A stretch of DNA of 64,000 bases, taken from positions 22,722-86,721 of the forward strand of contig JAZUPB010000006.1 in NCBI GenBank assembly GCA_045604965.1, in the 5' to 3' direction. This DNA comes from JAISGQ01 sp045604965 (lineage in GTDB: Bacteria > Bacillota > Clostridia > Oscillospirales > Acutalibacteraceae). A model generated the notes under the pieces. That model saw only the letters and a list, made by a program, of their open reading frames with translations. It was not told the DNA's origin and ran no database searches. Shown piece by piece: positions 21,389-30,414 of this stretch; the first letter of the stretch is position 1, and each line of letters begins with the position of its first letter. The translations under genes and the position numbers were made by a program.

Positions 21389-22063
21389 ATGAATAAACTT
21401 AGAATTCTTGTTGCCGATGACGAAGACAGAATCAGAAAACTCGTTGCTGATTTTCTCATTCGCGAAGGCTTTGAAATAATCGAAGCAGCTGATGGTGTCA
21501 CTGCACTGCAGAAGGCTCTTGACCAACCTGCTCCCGATCTTGTTATTCTTGATATAATGATGCCCGGTATGGACGGTTGGGACGTTCTTGCCGAAATCCG
21601 CAAGACTTCCGATATCCCTGTAGTACTCCTTACCGCAAAGAGCACAGAAACCGATCAGCTCGGTGGTTTCAGACTGGGCGCTGATGACTATATCACAAAG
21701 CCCTTCTCCCCCTCTCTGCTTGTTGCAAGAGTTCAGGCACTTCTTCGCCGCCGCGGCAGAATAGCTGAAAAAGGGCTCTCCTGCGGCAGTATACACGTTG
21801 ACGAACTAGCTCACGTTGTGTATCTCGACGGAGAAAGCATTGACTTAACTCCCAAAGAGTACGACCTGCTTGTGTTCTTTATGCAGAACAAGGGAGTTGC
21901 ATTGTCCAGAGAGCGTATGCTCAATGGAGTATGGAATTATGATTACTTCGGTGATCTGCGCACTGTGGATACCCACGTAAAACAGCTTAGAAGCAAGCTC
22001 GGCGCCGCCGGAGAAATGATCGTCACTGTCCGAGGCATAGGATACAGATTTGAGGTGAAGTAA
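21389..22063 (+). CDS. OmpR/PhoB-family response regulator
   Basis: A 224-residue regulator. The receiver domain (1-120) has acidic residues DDED at 10-13, the phosphorylation site Asp55 in LVILDIMMPG and the conserved TAK and KPF loops. The winged-helix domain (about 130-224) ends in GIGYRFEVK. Its stop is followed immediately by the start of the sensor kinase gene, so both are made from one mRNA. Confidence 0.93.
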   Translation: MNKLRILVADDEDRIRKLVADFLIREGFEIIEAADGVTALQKALDQPAPDLVILDIMMPGMDGWDVLAEIRKTSDIPVVLLTAKSTETDQLGGFRLGADDYITKPFSPSLLVARVQALLRRRGRIAEKGLSCGSIHVDELAHVVYLDGESIDLTPKEYDLLVFFMQNKGVALSRERMLNGVWNYDYFGDLRTVDTHVKQLRSKLGAAGEMIVTVRGIGYRFEVK

Positions 22064-23608
22064 TTGAAGCTTTCAATACGTACAAGGATTATTGTAATGC
22101 TGCTCGGTATTATCGCCCTGTACGTTGTCATCACCCTTGCAATCAATTCGGCTTTTCTCAAAACGTATTATATGAGCATAAAGCAGGCAAACCTGTTTGA
22201 TGGCTATGACAAGGTAAGGCAGATCGATTTTTCCTCCGACAAGGACTCCATTGAACTTAAGCTCGACCTTATCGAAGACAGTATGAATATTCAGATATAC
22301 ATTATTGACGGTGATTATACCCCCTATTATATAGGTCACGGGTCTGATGATGTTATATCCGATGTTTCCGATTCCGACGGAAAATACTGGTTTAATTCCT
22401 GGGTCCTGCCATACGGCTATTCAGGCGACGGACAGATAAACTCATCTGTATTCAGGGACAAGCCGATTATCACTATTCGCACCAACAGCCGTCTCAGCGC
22501 TCAGTTTATTACTATGTACGCAAAGTACAACACTGTAGAAAAAGATACCCACTATCTGATCATCAACACACCGATTTCTGCAATCGATGCCAGTGTTTCC
22601 ATTTATAACAGATTTTCTTTGTTTGTTATGATGATAGTTCTTGTCATAGGGCTGTTCTTCAGCACAATTGTAACAAGCAGGATAATGGCCCCTTTCCGCC
22701 GCATTAACAGAACTACCCGCAACCTCGCAAATCTCGATTTCAGAGACAGGCTTCATATTGAAAGCAACGATGAAGTCGGCCAGATCGCGCAGAGCATAAA
22801 TCATATGTCCGATCAGCTTGAGGCTAAAATAAAAGAGTTGCGCATCGCCAACGAACAACTCAAAAAAGACATTCTCGAAAAAGAAGCAATAGACAAAATG
22901 CGTACCGAGCTTATTTCAAATGTATCTCACGAGCTCAAAACTCCTCTTTCCATTATTCTTGGCTACAGCGAAGCGCTTCAGCTTGCAGATACCGATGACG
23001 ACCGCGATTACTACTGCTCCATAATTCAGGACGAAGCAGAAAAAATGAGCAATCTGGCATCACGTCTGCTGGATATCGCCGAGCTTGAATCAGGCGGTGC
23101 GCCTCTTGATATTATCACCTTTGATCTTTCTTCTCTTGCTGCAGACAGATCTGAAAAAATAAGCTATCTCCTTTCGGAAAACCATATTTCCATTTCCTGT
23201 GAAAGCTTCGGTGACTGTATTGTTTCTGCGGACGCAAACAAAATCGAGGAAGTTATAAACAACCTTCTTTCAAATGCATTGCACCACACCCCCGAAAACG
23301 GCAATATCCGAGTTACTGTTACCGAAAAGGTTGACGATATTGAATTTATGGTGTACAATTCAGGGAGTTTTATTCCTGAGACAAGTTTGCCTCATCTTTG
23401 GGAAAGCTTCTATAAAGTTGATAAAGCCCGCACCAGAAAATACGGCGGTTCAGGTCTTGGTCTCAAGATTGTCAGCAGTATTCTTGATTCTCATAATCTC
23501 GAAGGCTGCCGCACTTCCTATTCTGCCAGAAATGTTTCTGACGGTGTGGAATTCTGCTTTACTCTCCCCAAAGCCAAAAGTGAAATTTCCGAAAGGATTG
23601 ATTCTTGA
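22064..23608 (+). CDS. Membrane sensor histidine kinase
   Basis: A 514-residue kinase starting at a TTG directly after the regulator stop, with GAGGTGAAG as ribosome site. It has membrane helices near 8-28 and 188-208 with a sensory loop of about 160 residues outside, a HAMP domain, a HisKA domain with the phosphorylated His in SNVSHELKTPL, and an ATPase domain with an N box (NNLLSNALHH) and G-rich SGLGL. It signals to the response regulator upstream. The stimulus is unknown; a nitroreductase gene overlaps its end. Confidence 0.92.
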   Translation: MKLSIRTRIIVMLLGIIALYVVITLAINSAFLKTYYMSIKQANLFDGYDKVRQIDFSSDKDSIELKLDLIEDSMNIQIYIIDGDYTPYYIGHGSDDVISDVSDSDGKYWFNSWVLPYGYSGDGQINSSVFRDKPIITIRTNSRLSAQFITMYAKYNTVEKDTHYLIINTPISAIDASVSIYNRFSLFVMMIVLVIGLFFSTIVTSRIMAPFRRINRTTRNLANLDFRDRLHIESNDEVGQIAQSINHMSDQLEAKIKELRIANEQLKKDILEKEAIDKMRTELISNVSHELKTPLSIILGYSEALQLADTDDDRDYYCSIIQDEAEKMSNLASRLLDIAELESGGAPLDIITFDLSSLAADRSEKISYLLSENHISISCESFGDCIVSADANKIEEVINNLLSNALHHTPENGNIRVTVTEKVDDIEFMVYNSGSFIPETSLPHLWESFYKVDKARTRKYGGSGLGLKIVSSILDSHNLEGCRTSYSARNVSDGVEFCFTLPKAKSEISERIDS

Positions 23609-24165
23609 TGAACGACACTATAAACGCCATCCTCTCAAGACGCAGTAATCGAGGTTTTACCGATAAACCCCTCAGCGATGTTCAGATGAGTCTTTTGAAG
23701 GAATGTGCTCTTGCCTCCCCCACTGCAAGAAATATGCAGTCCTGGCATTTCTCTTTTGTAAGTGACAAAAAGGTTATCTCTATGGTAGAAACCGAAACTG
23801 TCCGCATCATTGATGAAACTGCTGATGAAGTAACAAAAGCAAGAACAAACGCACGTAACCGAAGTATCTTCTACGATGCTCCTCTCGTGGTTTTCATTTC
23901 TTCTGACCCTAACAGCAGATGGAGTCAGGTAGATGCAGGCATAGCCGTTGAAAACCTCGCAATTGCAGCTCAATCACTCGGACTCGGTTCCGTCATTATC
24001 GGTCTCTGTGCTATGGCTTTTGAAGGCGAAAAGAAAGCTGAGCTTTCCGATGCCTGCGGCTTCCCCGAAGGCTATGAGTTTTCTATTGCCATTTCCATCG
24101 GACAGCCCAATGTCTCCAAGGAAGCTCACGAGGTCGGTGAAAACAAGCTCACAATAATCGACTGA
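23608..24165 (+). CDS. Nitroreductase-family FMN oxidoreductase
   Basis: A 185-residue protein starting at the ATG that overlaps the kinase stop (TGATG). The SRRSNRGFTDKPLS opening binds FMN phosphate. ASPTARNMQSWHF, VDAGIAVENLAIAAQSLGLGS and the GYEFSIAISIGQP end are typical of small clostridial nitroreductases. It probably reduces nitro compounds, quinones or flavins. Linkage suggests control by the two-component system. Confidence 0.88.
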   Translation: MNDTINAILSRRSNRGFTDKPLSDVQMSLLKECALASPTARNMQSWHFSFVSDKKVISMVETETVRIIDETADEVTKARTNARNRSIFYDAPLVVFISSDPNSRWSQVDAGIAVENLAIAAQSLGLGSVIIGLCAMAFEGEKKAELSDACGFPEGYEFSIAISIGQPNVSKEAHEVGENKLTIID

Positions 24166-24176
24166 TTGTACATTAA

Positions 24177-24205
24177 CGCCGCAGACTATTCTCTGCGGCG
24201 TTTTT
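24177..24205 (+). terminator. Rho-independent terminator after the nitroreductase gene
   Basis: CGCCGCAGA and TCTGCGGCG arms with a 6-base loop, followed by TTTTT. Confidence 0.85.
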
Positions 24206-24315
24206 ATTTTTCAGGTTATGCCAATTCTTTACAATGTTATTGATATTTATATATTTTGTGATATAATGTCACTGTATTTTGATTTCATTTTTATTACTTT
24301 GATTGTGGTGATTAT

Positions 24316-24861
24316 TTGTTGCTTAGCATATATACGTCACTTATTAGTGAGCCCGATGATATTGAATTTTTTGAGTACCTTTATACAAGGTACAAATATG
24401 TGCTCATACACGATGCATATCTTATAATCAAGGATCAGCATTATGCTCAGGATATTGTCCACGATGCATTTATCAAAATCGCAAAAAATATAGATAAAAT
24501 TGATTTCGGCGATAATCCGCTTCCAATACTTCGTACTGTTACGAGGAACTGCTCATTCAATTTATACAACAAGCTGAAAAACGAAAAAAATGTGTATAAT
24601 ATTGACGATCAGCTCTCTATTCCCGACAGCACCGATCTGGTTAGCAATGCGGAAAACAAGAGTGATGTTGAGTTTATTGCAGATTTTGTGGAGTCTATGC
24701 CCCACTGCTATGCTGATATTTTTACACTTAGGTATGTAAACGACTTAAGCTGTATACAGATAGCTTCTCTGCTGGATATAAAAGCGTCAACTGTGAGAAA
24801 AAGACTTCAGCGAATTCGCGACGCTATTGAAGAAAAATTATCAAAGGGGGATAAATTATGA
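24316..24861 (+). CDS. ECF-type RNA polymerase sigma factor
   Basis: A 181-residue sigma-70 family protein. Region 2 (about 15-75) includes YAQDIVHDAFIKIAKN. Region 4 (about 120-175) has the helix-turn-helix SCIQIASLLDIKASTVRKRLQRIRD. The TTG at 24316 is the best start because the following residues align with family N-termini, but no strong ribosome site is seen. It overlaps the next gene by four bases, typical of a sigma and its membrane anti-sigma. Confidence 0.87.
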   Translation: MLLSIYTSLISEPDDIEFFEYLYTRYKYVLIHDAYLIIKDQHYAQDIVHDAFIKIAKNIDKIDFGDNPLPILRTVTRNCSFNLYNKLKNEKNVYNIDDQLSIPDSTDLVSNAENKSDVEFIADFVESMPHCYADIFTLRYVNDLSCIQIASLLDIKASTVRKRLQRIRDAIEEKLSKGDKL

Positions 24862-25538
24862 GCCAATCAGCAACTACAGCAAAGCTTCTGTCCTCGGCAG
24901 CCGCCCTGCTGGAAAAACGACTCTACGATGCACCGCCGCCATACGAAGAGCTCAAAGCTGCATACCCTTTGTCTGACGAATACGACAAGCAGATTCTCTC
25001 ACTTACAAAGATCATTGCATCGAACAAATCGAGAAGACGTTCTCTACGAACGATAATACTTGTTGCAGCAATTATTACAGCGCTTATCGTTTTCGCTATC
25101 TGTCTTGGTGCCAAAGAGGGCTTCCTTTCTCATATGACTACGAATGATGTATACAAAAGCGACGGCACACTGAATTATACTGAGATAACAACTGATTTTA
25201 AACCTTCTCAGCCTCAAAAAGGTCTTGAAATAATTTTCCCACGATATGTACCCGATGGCTACACAAGAACACTTTCTGAAACCCCACTTGCACTTCGATA
25301 TATAAACGGAGATAAGTATTTCATTTTATGTACTAACAACTTCGGAACATCAATTGTCAATACGGAAAAATATGAAATGCATCAGCTTCAGATAGGAGAC
25401 AGCATTGCTTACTATATTGAGGTAAAAAAACACAATTACATATTTATTACTGTTGACTCTCATAGAGGTTGTTTTTATATTCAAGGAAATCTTTCCTTGG
25501 AGGAATGTATAAAAATAATAGAAAGCATTGTTAATTGA
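24858..25538 (+). CDS. Membrane anti-sigma-like protein, DUF4367 type
   Basis: A 226-residue protein with ATGA coupling to the sigma factor. The cytoplasmic part (1-60) is helical and could hold the sigma factor. One membrane helix lies near 65-85. The outer domain (about 120-226) has FPRYVPDGYTRT, followed by a repeated beta pattern, and ends with SLEECIKIIESI, as in DUF4367 proteins of clostridial anti-sigma factors. It probably senses an envelope signal. Confidence 0.8.
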   Translation: MSQSATTAKLLSSAAALLEKRLYDAPPPYEELKAAYPLSDEYDKQILSLTKIIASNKSRRRSLRTIILVAAIITALIVFAICLGAKEGFLSHMTTNDVYKSDGTLNYTEITTDFKPSQPQKGLEIIFPRYVPDGYTRTLSETPLALRYINGDKYFILCTNNFGTSIVNTEKYEMHQLQIGDSIAYYIEVKKHNYIFITVDSHRGCFYIQGNLSLEECIKIIESIVN

Positions 25539-25619
25539 GACCATTTGTCACATTTTCTTTCTTTTGGCGGTTAATTATTATAGCAGGTCATTTTCCATTA
25601 ACCGTCAGGGAGGATAACT

Positions 25620-26018
25620 ATGAAAAAGGTCTTATCTGTATTCGTTTGTTTGCTTCTTGTTTTTTCCGCAGTCTCATTTACTGCCTACGCACGCCTTAAT
25701 TATATTACAAATACTAGTGCAGGTATCAAGATAAGCGGAAGCTACGTAGTCGGTTCAGGATCCGGTCTTTGTGATCCCGATCTTGTTGAATCCTGCACTA
25801 TAAATGTAACTATCCAGAAACGCACCGCCAATTCTTCCAACAGCTGGACAAACGTTAAAACTTTTGTGGGCTACGGAGATACATCCTGCTCTAAAACCGG
25901 CAGTGTACTTTACCAAAGCGGTATGGAATACCGCACAAAGGTTATGGTCACCGCTTACCCATATGATGTGAGCGTCGTCGATTACGCTTACGATTATTCT
26001 AACATAATTCGCCCTTAA
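25620..26018 (+). CDS. Small secreted protein
   Basis: A 132-residue protein with a clear signal peptide (MKKVLSVFVCLLLVFSAVSF, cleavage after AYA near 24). The mature part is a compact beta-rich domain with four cysteines that could form disulfides. A GGGAGG site precedes the ATG. It follows the sigma/anti-sigma pair and may be a target or signal of that system. No family name is recognised. Confidence 0.75.
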   Translation: MKKVLSVFVCLLLVFSAVSFTAYARLNYITNTSAGIKISGSYVVGSGSGLCDPDLVESCTINVTIQKRTANSSNSWTNVKTFVGYGDTSCSKTGSVLYQSGMEYRTKVMVTAYPYDVSVVDYAYDYSNIIRP

Positions 26019-26109
26019 CCGCTTATATGATCTGATAATTTTATACATTACATAATTCGAAATATGATCTGCTAACTGCTTTATCAAATCATTATAAGTC
26101 GGTGTTAGA

Positions 26110-26544
26110 ATGCGTAATTATTTATCGGAGATCGAAAATATACTTTATGGTTTTATGTCAACAAGTGTGGCTCGTCGTTTTTCCCGAACAACAACAAGTG
26201 ACAGTATTATTCTCTGTCTCAGATCACGTTGTGATTTGTCGGTATATCTTACCCGAAATTACATAAGCATAAGCTATGCAGGTGAATACGAAGAGTTTGA
26301 TATTACCGATATTTCTGACGTTTCCAATGTTCTTGAGCTTGTAGGTTCATTTATAAACGAGCTTGCAACCGGAGCACTGATATACGAACGAATTTATCAC
26401 GGTCACGTTCAGACAAAATGCAGAGTCACACTGGTAAACCGTATCTCGCATCGCACCATCAGCCTTCGCGATACCGTACTCACCTCAAGATATACGCAGA
26501 ACGAGCCTAAACTCATTTTGCGTGAAAAGATTTTCTTCGATTAA
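26110..26544 (+). CDS. Hypothetical protein, 144 residues
   Basis: A soluble protein without recognised domain. It has helical ends and a central strand pattern (DSIILCLRSRCDLSVYLTRNYISISY), an acidic DITDISDVSNVLELV helix and a basic second half. It stands alone between a secreted protein gene and a strong terminator. Codon use looks normal for the region, so the frame is probably real. Confidence 0.6.
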   Translation: MRNYLSEIENILYGFMSTSVARRFSRTTTSDSIILCLRSRCDLSVYLTRNYISISYAGEYEEFDITDISDVSNVLELVGSFINELATGALIYERIYHGHVQTKCRVTLVNRISHRTISLRDTVLTSRYTQNEPKLILREKIFFD

Positions 26545-26553
26545 TACATTATT

Positions 26554-26592
26554 AACGCAGTGAGCTCATAACCGCTCACTGCGTTCTTTTTT
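26554..26592 (+). terminator. Rho-independent terminator
   Basis: AACGCAGTGAGC pairs with GCTCACTGCGTT across an 8-base loop, followed by CTTTTTT. Confidence 0.85.
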
Positions 26593-26695
26593 ATCCTCAT
26601 ATGTATCCGAAGGTGATATGGACTTTTGTTGTTTTATACTGTATAATTAAATAAATCAGGTTTAGTTTTCAGATTTTTACAGGAGGCTGAAATAT

Positions 26696-27484
26696 ATGTA
26701 TAATCTTGAGCTCTTGCGTGCAAAAAAAGGTTTTATTTGCGATATGGACGGTGTTATATATCACGGCAACCGTCTTCTGCCCGGTGTGCGCGAATTCGTC
26801 AAATGGCTTCAGGACAGCGATAAGCCTTTCCTGTTCCTTACAAATTCCAGCGAACGCACCCCTATGGAGCTTCGTGCAAAGCTTATGCGTATGGGTCTTG
26901 ATGTAAGCGAGGATCATTTTTACACAAGTGCTCTCGCAACAGCACGTTTCTTAAGCCGACAGGCTCCCAACTGCACTGCTTATGTTATCGGTGCACCAGG
27001 TCTTCTTAATGCACTCTATGAGGTCGGCATAACAATGAACGATATCGATCCTGATTACGTTATCGTCGGAGAGACTTCCACCTATAATTACGACACCATT
27101 CTTAAGGCTGTTAAGCTTATCAACAACGGCGCCAAGCTCATTGCAACAAACTCCGATATGACTGCTCCCTCTGAGTCTGGCATAATTCCTGCCACTCGTG
27201 CACTTGTTGCTCCTATGGAGCTTGCTACAGGCAAAACCGCCTATTATATTGGAAAACCCAATCCTCTTATGATGAGAACGGGACTCCACAAGCTTGGGGT
27301 TCACTCTGCTGATGCTGTTATGATCGGCGACAGAATGGATACCGATATAATCGCAGGTATGGAAAGCGGACTTGATACCGTTTTGGTTCTTTCAGGCTGC
27401 ACCACTGTTGACGAGCTTGAAAACTACGCATATCGTCCTCACTATGTCCTTGACGGTGTCGGAAGTATTGTTGAAGGCATCTGA
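26696..27484 (+). CDS. HAD-family phosphatase, NagD type
   Basis: A 262-residue HAD hydrolase. Motif I is FICDMDGVIYHG (nucleophile and acid Asp), motif II is LTNSSERT, Lys is in GKPNPLMM, and motif IV is MIGDRMDTDI. The C2 cap between about 80 and 180 is typical of NagD, which dephosphorylates nucleotides and sugar phosphates. An AGGAGG site precedes the ATG. The gene is flanked by terminators and forms its own unit. Confidence 0.9.
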   Translation: MYNLELLRAKKGFICDMDGVIYHGNRLLPGVREFVKWLQDSDKPFLFLTNSSERTPMELRAKLMRMGLDVSEDHFYTSALATARFLSRQAPNCTAYVIGAPGLLNALYEVGITMNDIDPDYVIVGETSTYNYDTILKAVKLINNGAKLIATNSDMTAPSESGIIPATRALVAPMELATGKTAYYIGKPNPLMMRTGLHKLGVHSADAVMIGDRMDTDIIAGMESGLDTVLVLSGCTTVDELENYAYRPHYVLDGVGSIVEGI

Positions 27485-27499
27485 TTTTCTTTGTGTTAT

Positions 27500-27533
27500 A
27501 AAATCCCAGTGTGCGATACACACTGGGATTTTT
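27500..27533 (+). terminator. Rho-independent terminator after the NagD-type gene
   Basis: AAATCCCAGTGTG and CACACTGGGATTT arms with a 5-base loop and a T-run. Confidence 0.85.
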
Positions 27534-27588
27534 GCATATTTTAAATCAATCTGCATATCATATCAGTCAGAAAAAGGATGTGATATAT

Positions 27589-28044
27589 ATGAATATTTCC
27601 CCCGAAGAATACGGCAGACTTGCAGATAAAATGACACCCCCTTCTCCCAGTCCCAAAAATTATCTTAATGCATTCTGGATAGGCGGTGTGATCTGCGTTA
27701 TAGGCGAGCTATTGGTAAAGTTTTTTGAGCACGTATGCAAGCTTGAGCTGACTCAGGCGCGCACAGCCACCTCCGCAGTTCTTATTGCTGCCGCTGCAGC
27801 ACTGACTGCACTGGGGATATTTCATAAGATTGCAAAAGTTGCAGGAGCAGGTACACTCGTACCCATTACGGGTTTTGCAAATTCTGTTGTATCTCCTGCA
27901 ATGGAGTTCAAGCCCGAAGGTCAGGTCTTCGGCATCGGCGCTAAAATCTTCACTATCGCAGGACCTGTATTATGCTTCGGTATTTCCGCAAGCGTTCTGT
28001 ATGGTGTTATTTACTGGCTTTACAAATTGATTTCAGGTGCATAA
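27589..28044 (+). CDS. spoVAC: Stage V sporulation protein AC
   Basis: A 151-residue membrane protein of the SpoVA channel, which moves dipicolinic acid into the spore and releases it at germination. The N-terminal cytoplasmic part contains SPSPKNYLNAFWIGG; helices follow near 25-45, 60-80, 90-110 and 125-148. The GFANSVVSPAMEFKPEG loop is characteristic. The start is the ATG at 27589 (AAAGGATGTGAT site). Expression is expected in the forespore; a poor sigma-G-like match lies upstream but is not convincing. Confidence 0.92.
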   Translation: MNISPEEYGRLADKMTPPSPSPKNYLNAFWIGGVICVIGELLVKFFEHVCKLELTQARTATSAVLIAAAAALTALGIFHKIAKVAGAGTLVPITGFANSVVSPAMEFKPEGQVFGIGAKIFTIAGPVLCFGISASVLYGVIYWLYKLISGA

Positions 28045-28075
28045 AAAAGGCTTGCCTTACGGCAAGCTTTTTTAT
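28043..28075. terminator. Bidirectional terminator
   Basis: GCTTGCC-ttac-GGCAAGC with T-tracts on both strands, placed between the converging spoVAC and 153-residue membrane protein genes. Confidence 0.85.
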
Positions 28076-28533
28076 ACTTTATTTTTTCGTGCTTCATTAA
28101 GTTTTTTTCTCAGTTCTATGCTTACAATCGCATTTTCTTCTATGTGAACCTTCCTCTTCCCTATAAATACGGTTGTTGAATCGCTGTTCTTTCTTATTTT
28201 AGTAATCTCATCAAAATAATAGGTATATTTATTTCCCCAGAAGGTAGTATATTCAAATTTTTTGTCCGAAACAATCCTTATCATCTGATTTTTCCAGCAC
28301 ATCAGCGCCGCCACTCCTATCAGTACGGCAATTGCTGCTGTGACCATCATCCATACTGCGTGCAAAAAGATAAATGCAATAACAAAACCTGCTCCTACAC
28401 AAAGCATCACAACACCCAACGTCATCACATAATCAGGAAGATACATATCTGCCTTCGGTTTGTTTTTGCGCTTTCTATTGCTAAATATATTATCCAAAAT
28501 CGTTGAAAGAAAATCTACATTCATATCATTCAC
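28072..28533 (-). CDS. Two-helix membrane protein with PH-like cytoplasmic domain
   Basis: A 153-residue protein. A basic N-terminus (SNRKRKNKPK) precedes two membrane helices (about 33-55 and 59-78). The cytoplasmic tail is a beta-rich domain (RIVSDKKFEYTTFWGNKYTYYFDEITKI) like the small PH-type domains of bacterial membrane proteins. It sits on the opposite strand between spoVAC and spoVAD, which are normally adjacent. No function is known. Confidence 0.7.
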   Translation of the reverse strand: MNDMNVDFLSTILDNIFSNRKRKNKPKADMYLPDYVMTLGVVMLCVGAGFVIAFIFLHAVWMMVTAAIAVLIGVAALMCWKNQMIRIVSDKKFEYTTFWGNKYTYYFDEITKIRKNSDSTTVFIGKRKVHIEENAIVSIELRKKLNEARKNKV

Positions 28534-28660
28534 CCTTATTAATTATACAGTACCTTCTGTGCAATGTAAATATTTACTTTGAGCTTCTGTTGGTCACAGC
28601 GAATATCCCAATTGAATCCGAGAAAGCTAACAACACTATATTTTTTGGGGAGAATATTCT

Positions 28661-29671
28661 ATGAAAACAGGACGCGGAATAATTGAATTTGAAAAGCCGC
28701 CTAGGGTCATATCTTGTGCGGCTGTAACCGGCAAAAAGGAAAAAGAAGGACCTTTGGGCCATTATTTCGATCTAACTCACGAGGACACTACTCTCGGCGA
28801 GGATTCTTGGGAAAAATCTGAAAGCAAGCTGCAGCTTGAGGCTGTAACTACCGCACTGCAAAAAGCAAAACTTAATTGCAGTGACGTTGATTTTTTGTTT
28901 GCCGGTGATCTGCTTAATCAGTGTATCGCTTCCACTTTTGGTCTAATCACTACAGGCATTCCCTTTATAGGTATGTACGGCGCCTGCTCTACTATGGCTT
29001 CCACGCTAATGAACGCTTCTATTTTTATCTCAGGCGGAAATGCCGACAAGTGCGCTGCTGTTACCTCATCCCATTTCTGCTCTGCAGAACGGCAGTACCG
29101 TATGCCCTTACAGTACGGCGGTCAGCGTCCTCCTTCCGCTCAGTGGACTGTAACAGGCTCCGGCTCTGTTATTCTTGGCAGTGACCAGAGCGATTCTGCT
29201 GTGGGTATCACTGCTGTTTGTGCCGGTATAATTAGCGATCTTGGCATAAAGGATCCTAATAATATGGGGGCCGCTATGGCTCCCGCCGCCTGCGACACCA
29301 TAGAGAGATTTTTCGCTGACAGCAGACGATGTCCTGATGATTACGATGTAATTATGACAGGTGATCTTGGTTTTATCGGACACGATATTTTAGTTGAACT
29401 CCTGTCTCGCGACGGTATCGATTGCGGCACCAAGCTTACCGATGGAGGTATGCTTATCTACGATCGCGAGGCTCAGGATGTACACGCGGGAGGCTCAGGA
29501 TGCGGCTGCTCTGCAAGCGTTCTGTGCGGTTACTTTCTGCCTAAACTCTTAAATGGTGATATGAAGAAAATGCTGTTCATTGCAACAGGTGCACTGCTGT
29601 CTCCCACCAGCTCCTATCAGGGCGAAGCTATCCCTGCTGTGGCTCACGCTGTTGAGTTTTCAAGAATTTAA
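28661..29671 (+). CDS. spoVAD: Stage V sporulation protein AD
   Basis: A 336-residue thiolase-fold protein that binds dipicolinic acid on the spore inner membrane as part of the SpoVA system. Signatures include FLFAGDLLNQC, GMYGACSTMASTL, SSHFCSAERQYRMPL and GGSGCGCSASVL. Length is normal. A GGGGAGAATATT region precedes the ATG. spoVAE, which normally follows spoVAD, is not seen: the next gene is on the other strand. Confidence 0.93.
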   Translation: MKTGRGIIEFEKPPRVISCAAVTGKKEKEGPLGHYFDLTHEDTTLGEDSWEKSESKLQLEAVTTALQKAKLNCSDVDFLFAGDLLNQCIASTFGLITTGIPFIGMYGACSTMASTLMNASIFISGGNADKCAAVTSSHFCSAERQYRMPLQYGGQRPPSAQWTVTGSGSVILGSDQSDSAVGITAVCAGIISDLGIKDPNNMGAAMAPAACDTIERFFADSRRCPDDYDVIMTGDLGFIGHDILVELLSRDGIDCGTKLTDGGMLIYDREAQDVHAGGSGCGCSASVLCGYFLPKLLNGDMKKMLFIATGALLSPTSSYQGEAIPAVAHAVEFSRI

Positions 29672-29700
29672 AAAAGAGAGGCTGTCGCCTCTCTTTTTTA
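29670..29700. terminator. Bidirectional terminator after spoVAD
   Basis: AAAAAAGAGAGGC-tgtc-GCCTCTCTTTTTT, T-tracts on both strands. Confidence 0.85.
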
Positions 29701-30351
29701 TTAAAACACAAATCCAACCTTAGGTCGCTCATCATATGGAACTGTGCATACATACAGACCGTCTTCATCCTCTTCCCACTTGCTTTCGGGAAGTATTTCG
29801 GGATCGATATCGTGCTCATAACAGAATTCTTCGTAGGTGGGGTATTCTTCTTTATTCCACGTATCAGGGGGATTAAGGCTGGGATTAAGTCCAAAGACCA
29901 TACAATAATCTATATATGAACAGTATACCATCTGCATTTCTTCGTCCCATTCCGGTCTACAGTTTATATTTTCAGAGGATACTTTTCTTCCGTAATCATA
30001 GTACTCGAAAACATCAAACTCGGATTCGTCGGACCAGGAATGAGCCAGAATTTCAAGCCCCAGCACTTCAGACTTCTGACGCATTGTAAGATACCAGTAT
30101 TCATCGAAATCTGCATCTCTGATATCCTCTTCTGTATACTCGTCGAGATTAATGACAACGTCCTTCTTCTCCTCGCAGTAGGCATCAAGCGACCATTTGC
30201 AATCGCCCTCTATCCATACGACATAGTTTTCATCCGTTCCCTCTTCGTGGGTTATCTCTTTGCTGTCGGCAGATGCCATTATTGCAGCCATCATAAGTGC
30301 TGCTTTCTTTGTGCCCTTTACGTGTATCTCATAATTGCAATAATTTGCCAT
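29701..30351 (-). CDS. Acidic hypothetical protein, YubB/ferredoxin-fold-like N-terminus
   Basis: A 216-residue, very acidic protein. The opening MANYCNYEIHVKGTKKAAL and the YWYLTMRQKSEV region resemble YubB-like ferredoxin-fold proteins. The rest is rich in Asp, Glu, Tyr and Trp, with no membrane helix. It forms a single-gene unit between two bidirectional terminators. Function is unknown. Confidence 0.6.
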   Translation of the reverse strand: MANYCNYEIHVKGTKKAALMMAAIMASADSKEITHEEGTDENYVVWIEGDCKWSLDAYCEEKKDVVINLDEYTEEDIRDADFDEYWYLTMRQKSEVLGLEILAHSWSDESEFDVFEYYDYGRKVSSENINCRPEWDEEMQMVYCSYIDYCMVFGLNPSLNPPDTWNKEEYPTYEEFCYEHDIDPEILPESKWEEDEDGLYVCTVPYDERPKVGFVF

Positions 30352-30368
30352 TTGCTTTTCCTCCTGTT

Positions 30369-30404
30369 TAAAAGGGTGCAGTCTTTGCAGACTGCACCCT
30401 TTTC
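30369..30404. terminator. Bidirectional terminator after glgA
   Basis: AAAAGGGTGCAGTC pairs with GACTGCACCCTTTT around a short loop. It ends the leftward glg operon. Confidence 0.85.
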
Positions 30405-30414
30405 TTCAATACAC

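Noticed and set aside
27535..27588. Sigma-G promoter before spoVAC
   Set aside because: A GCATA-like -35 is present, but no -10 at the right distance fits well enough to claim.
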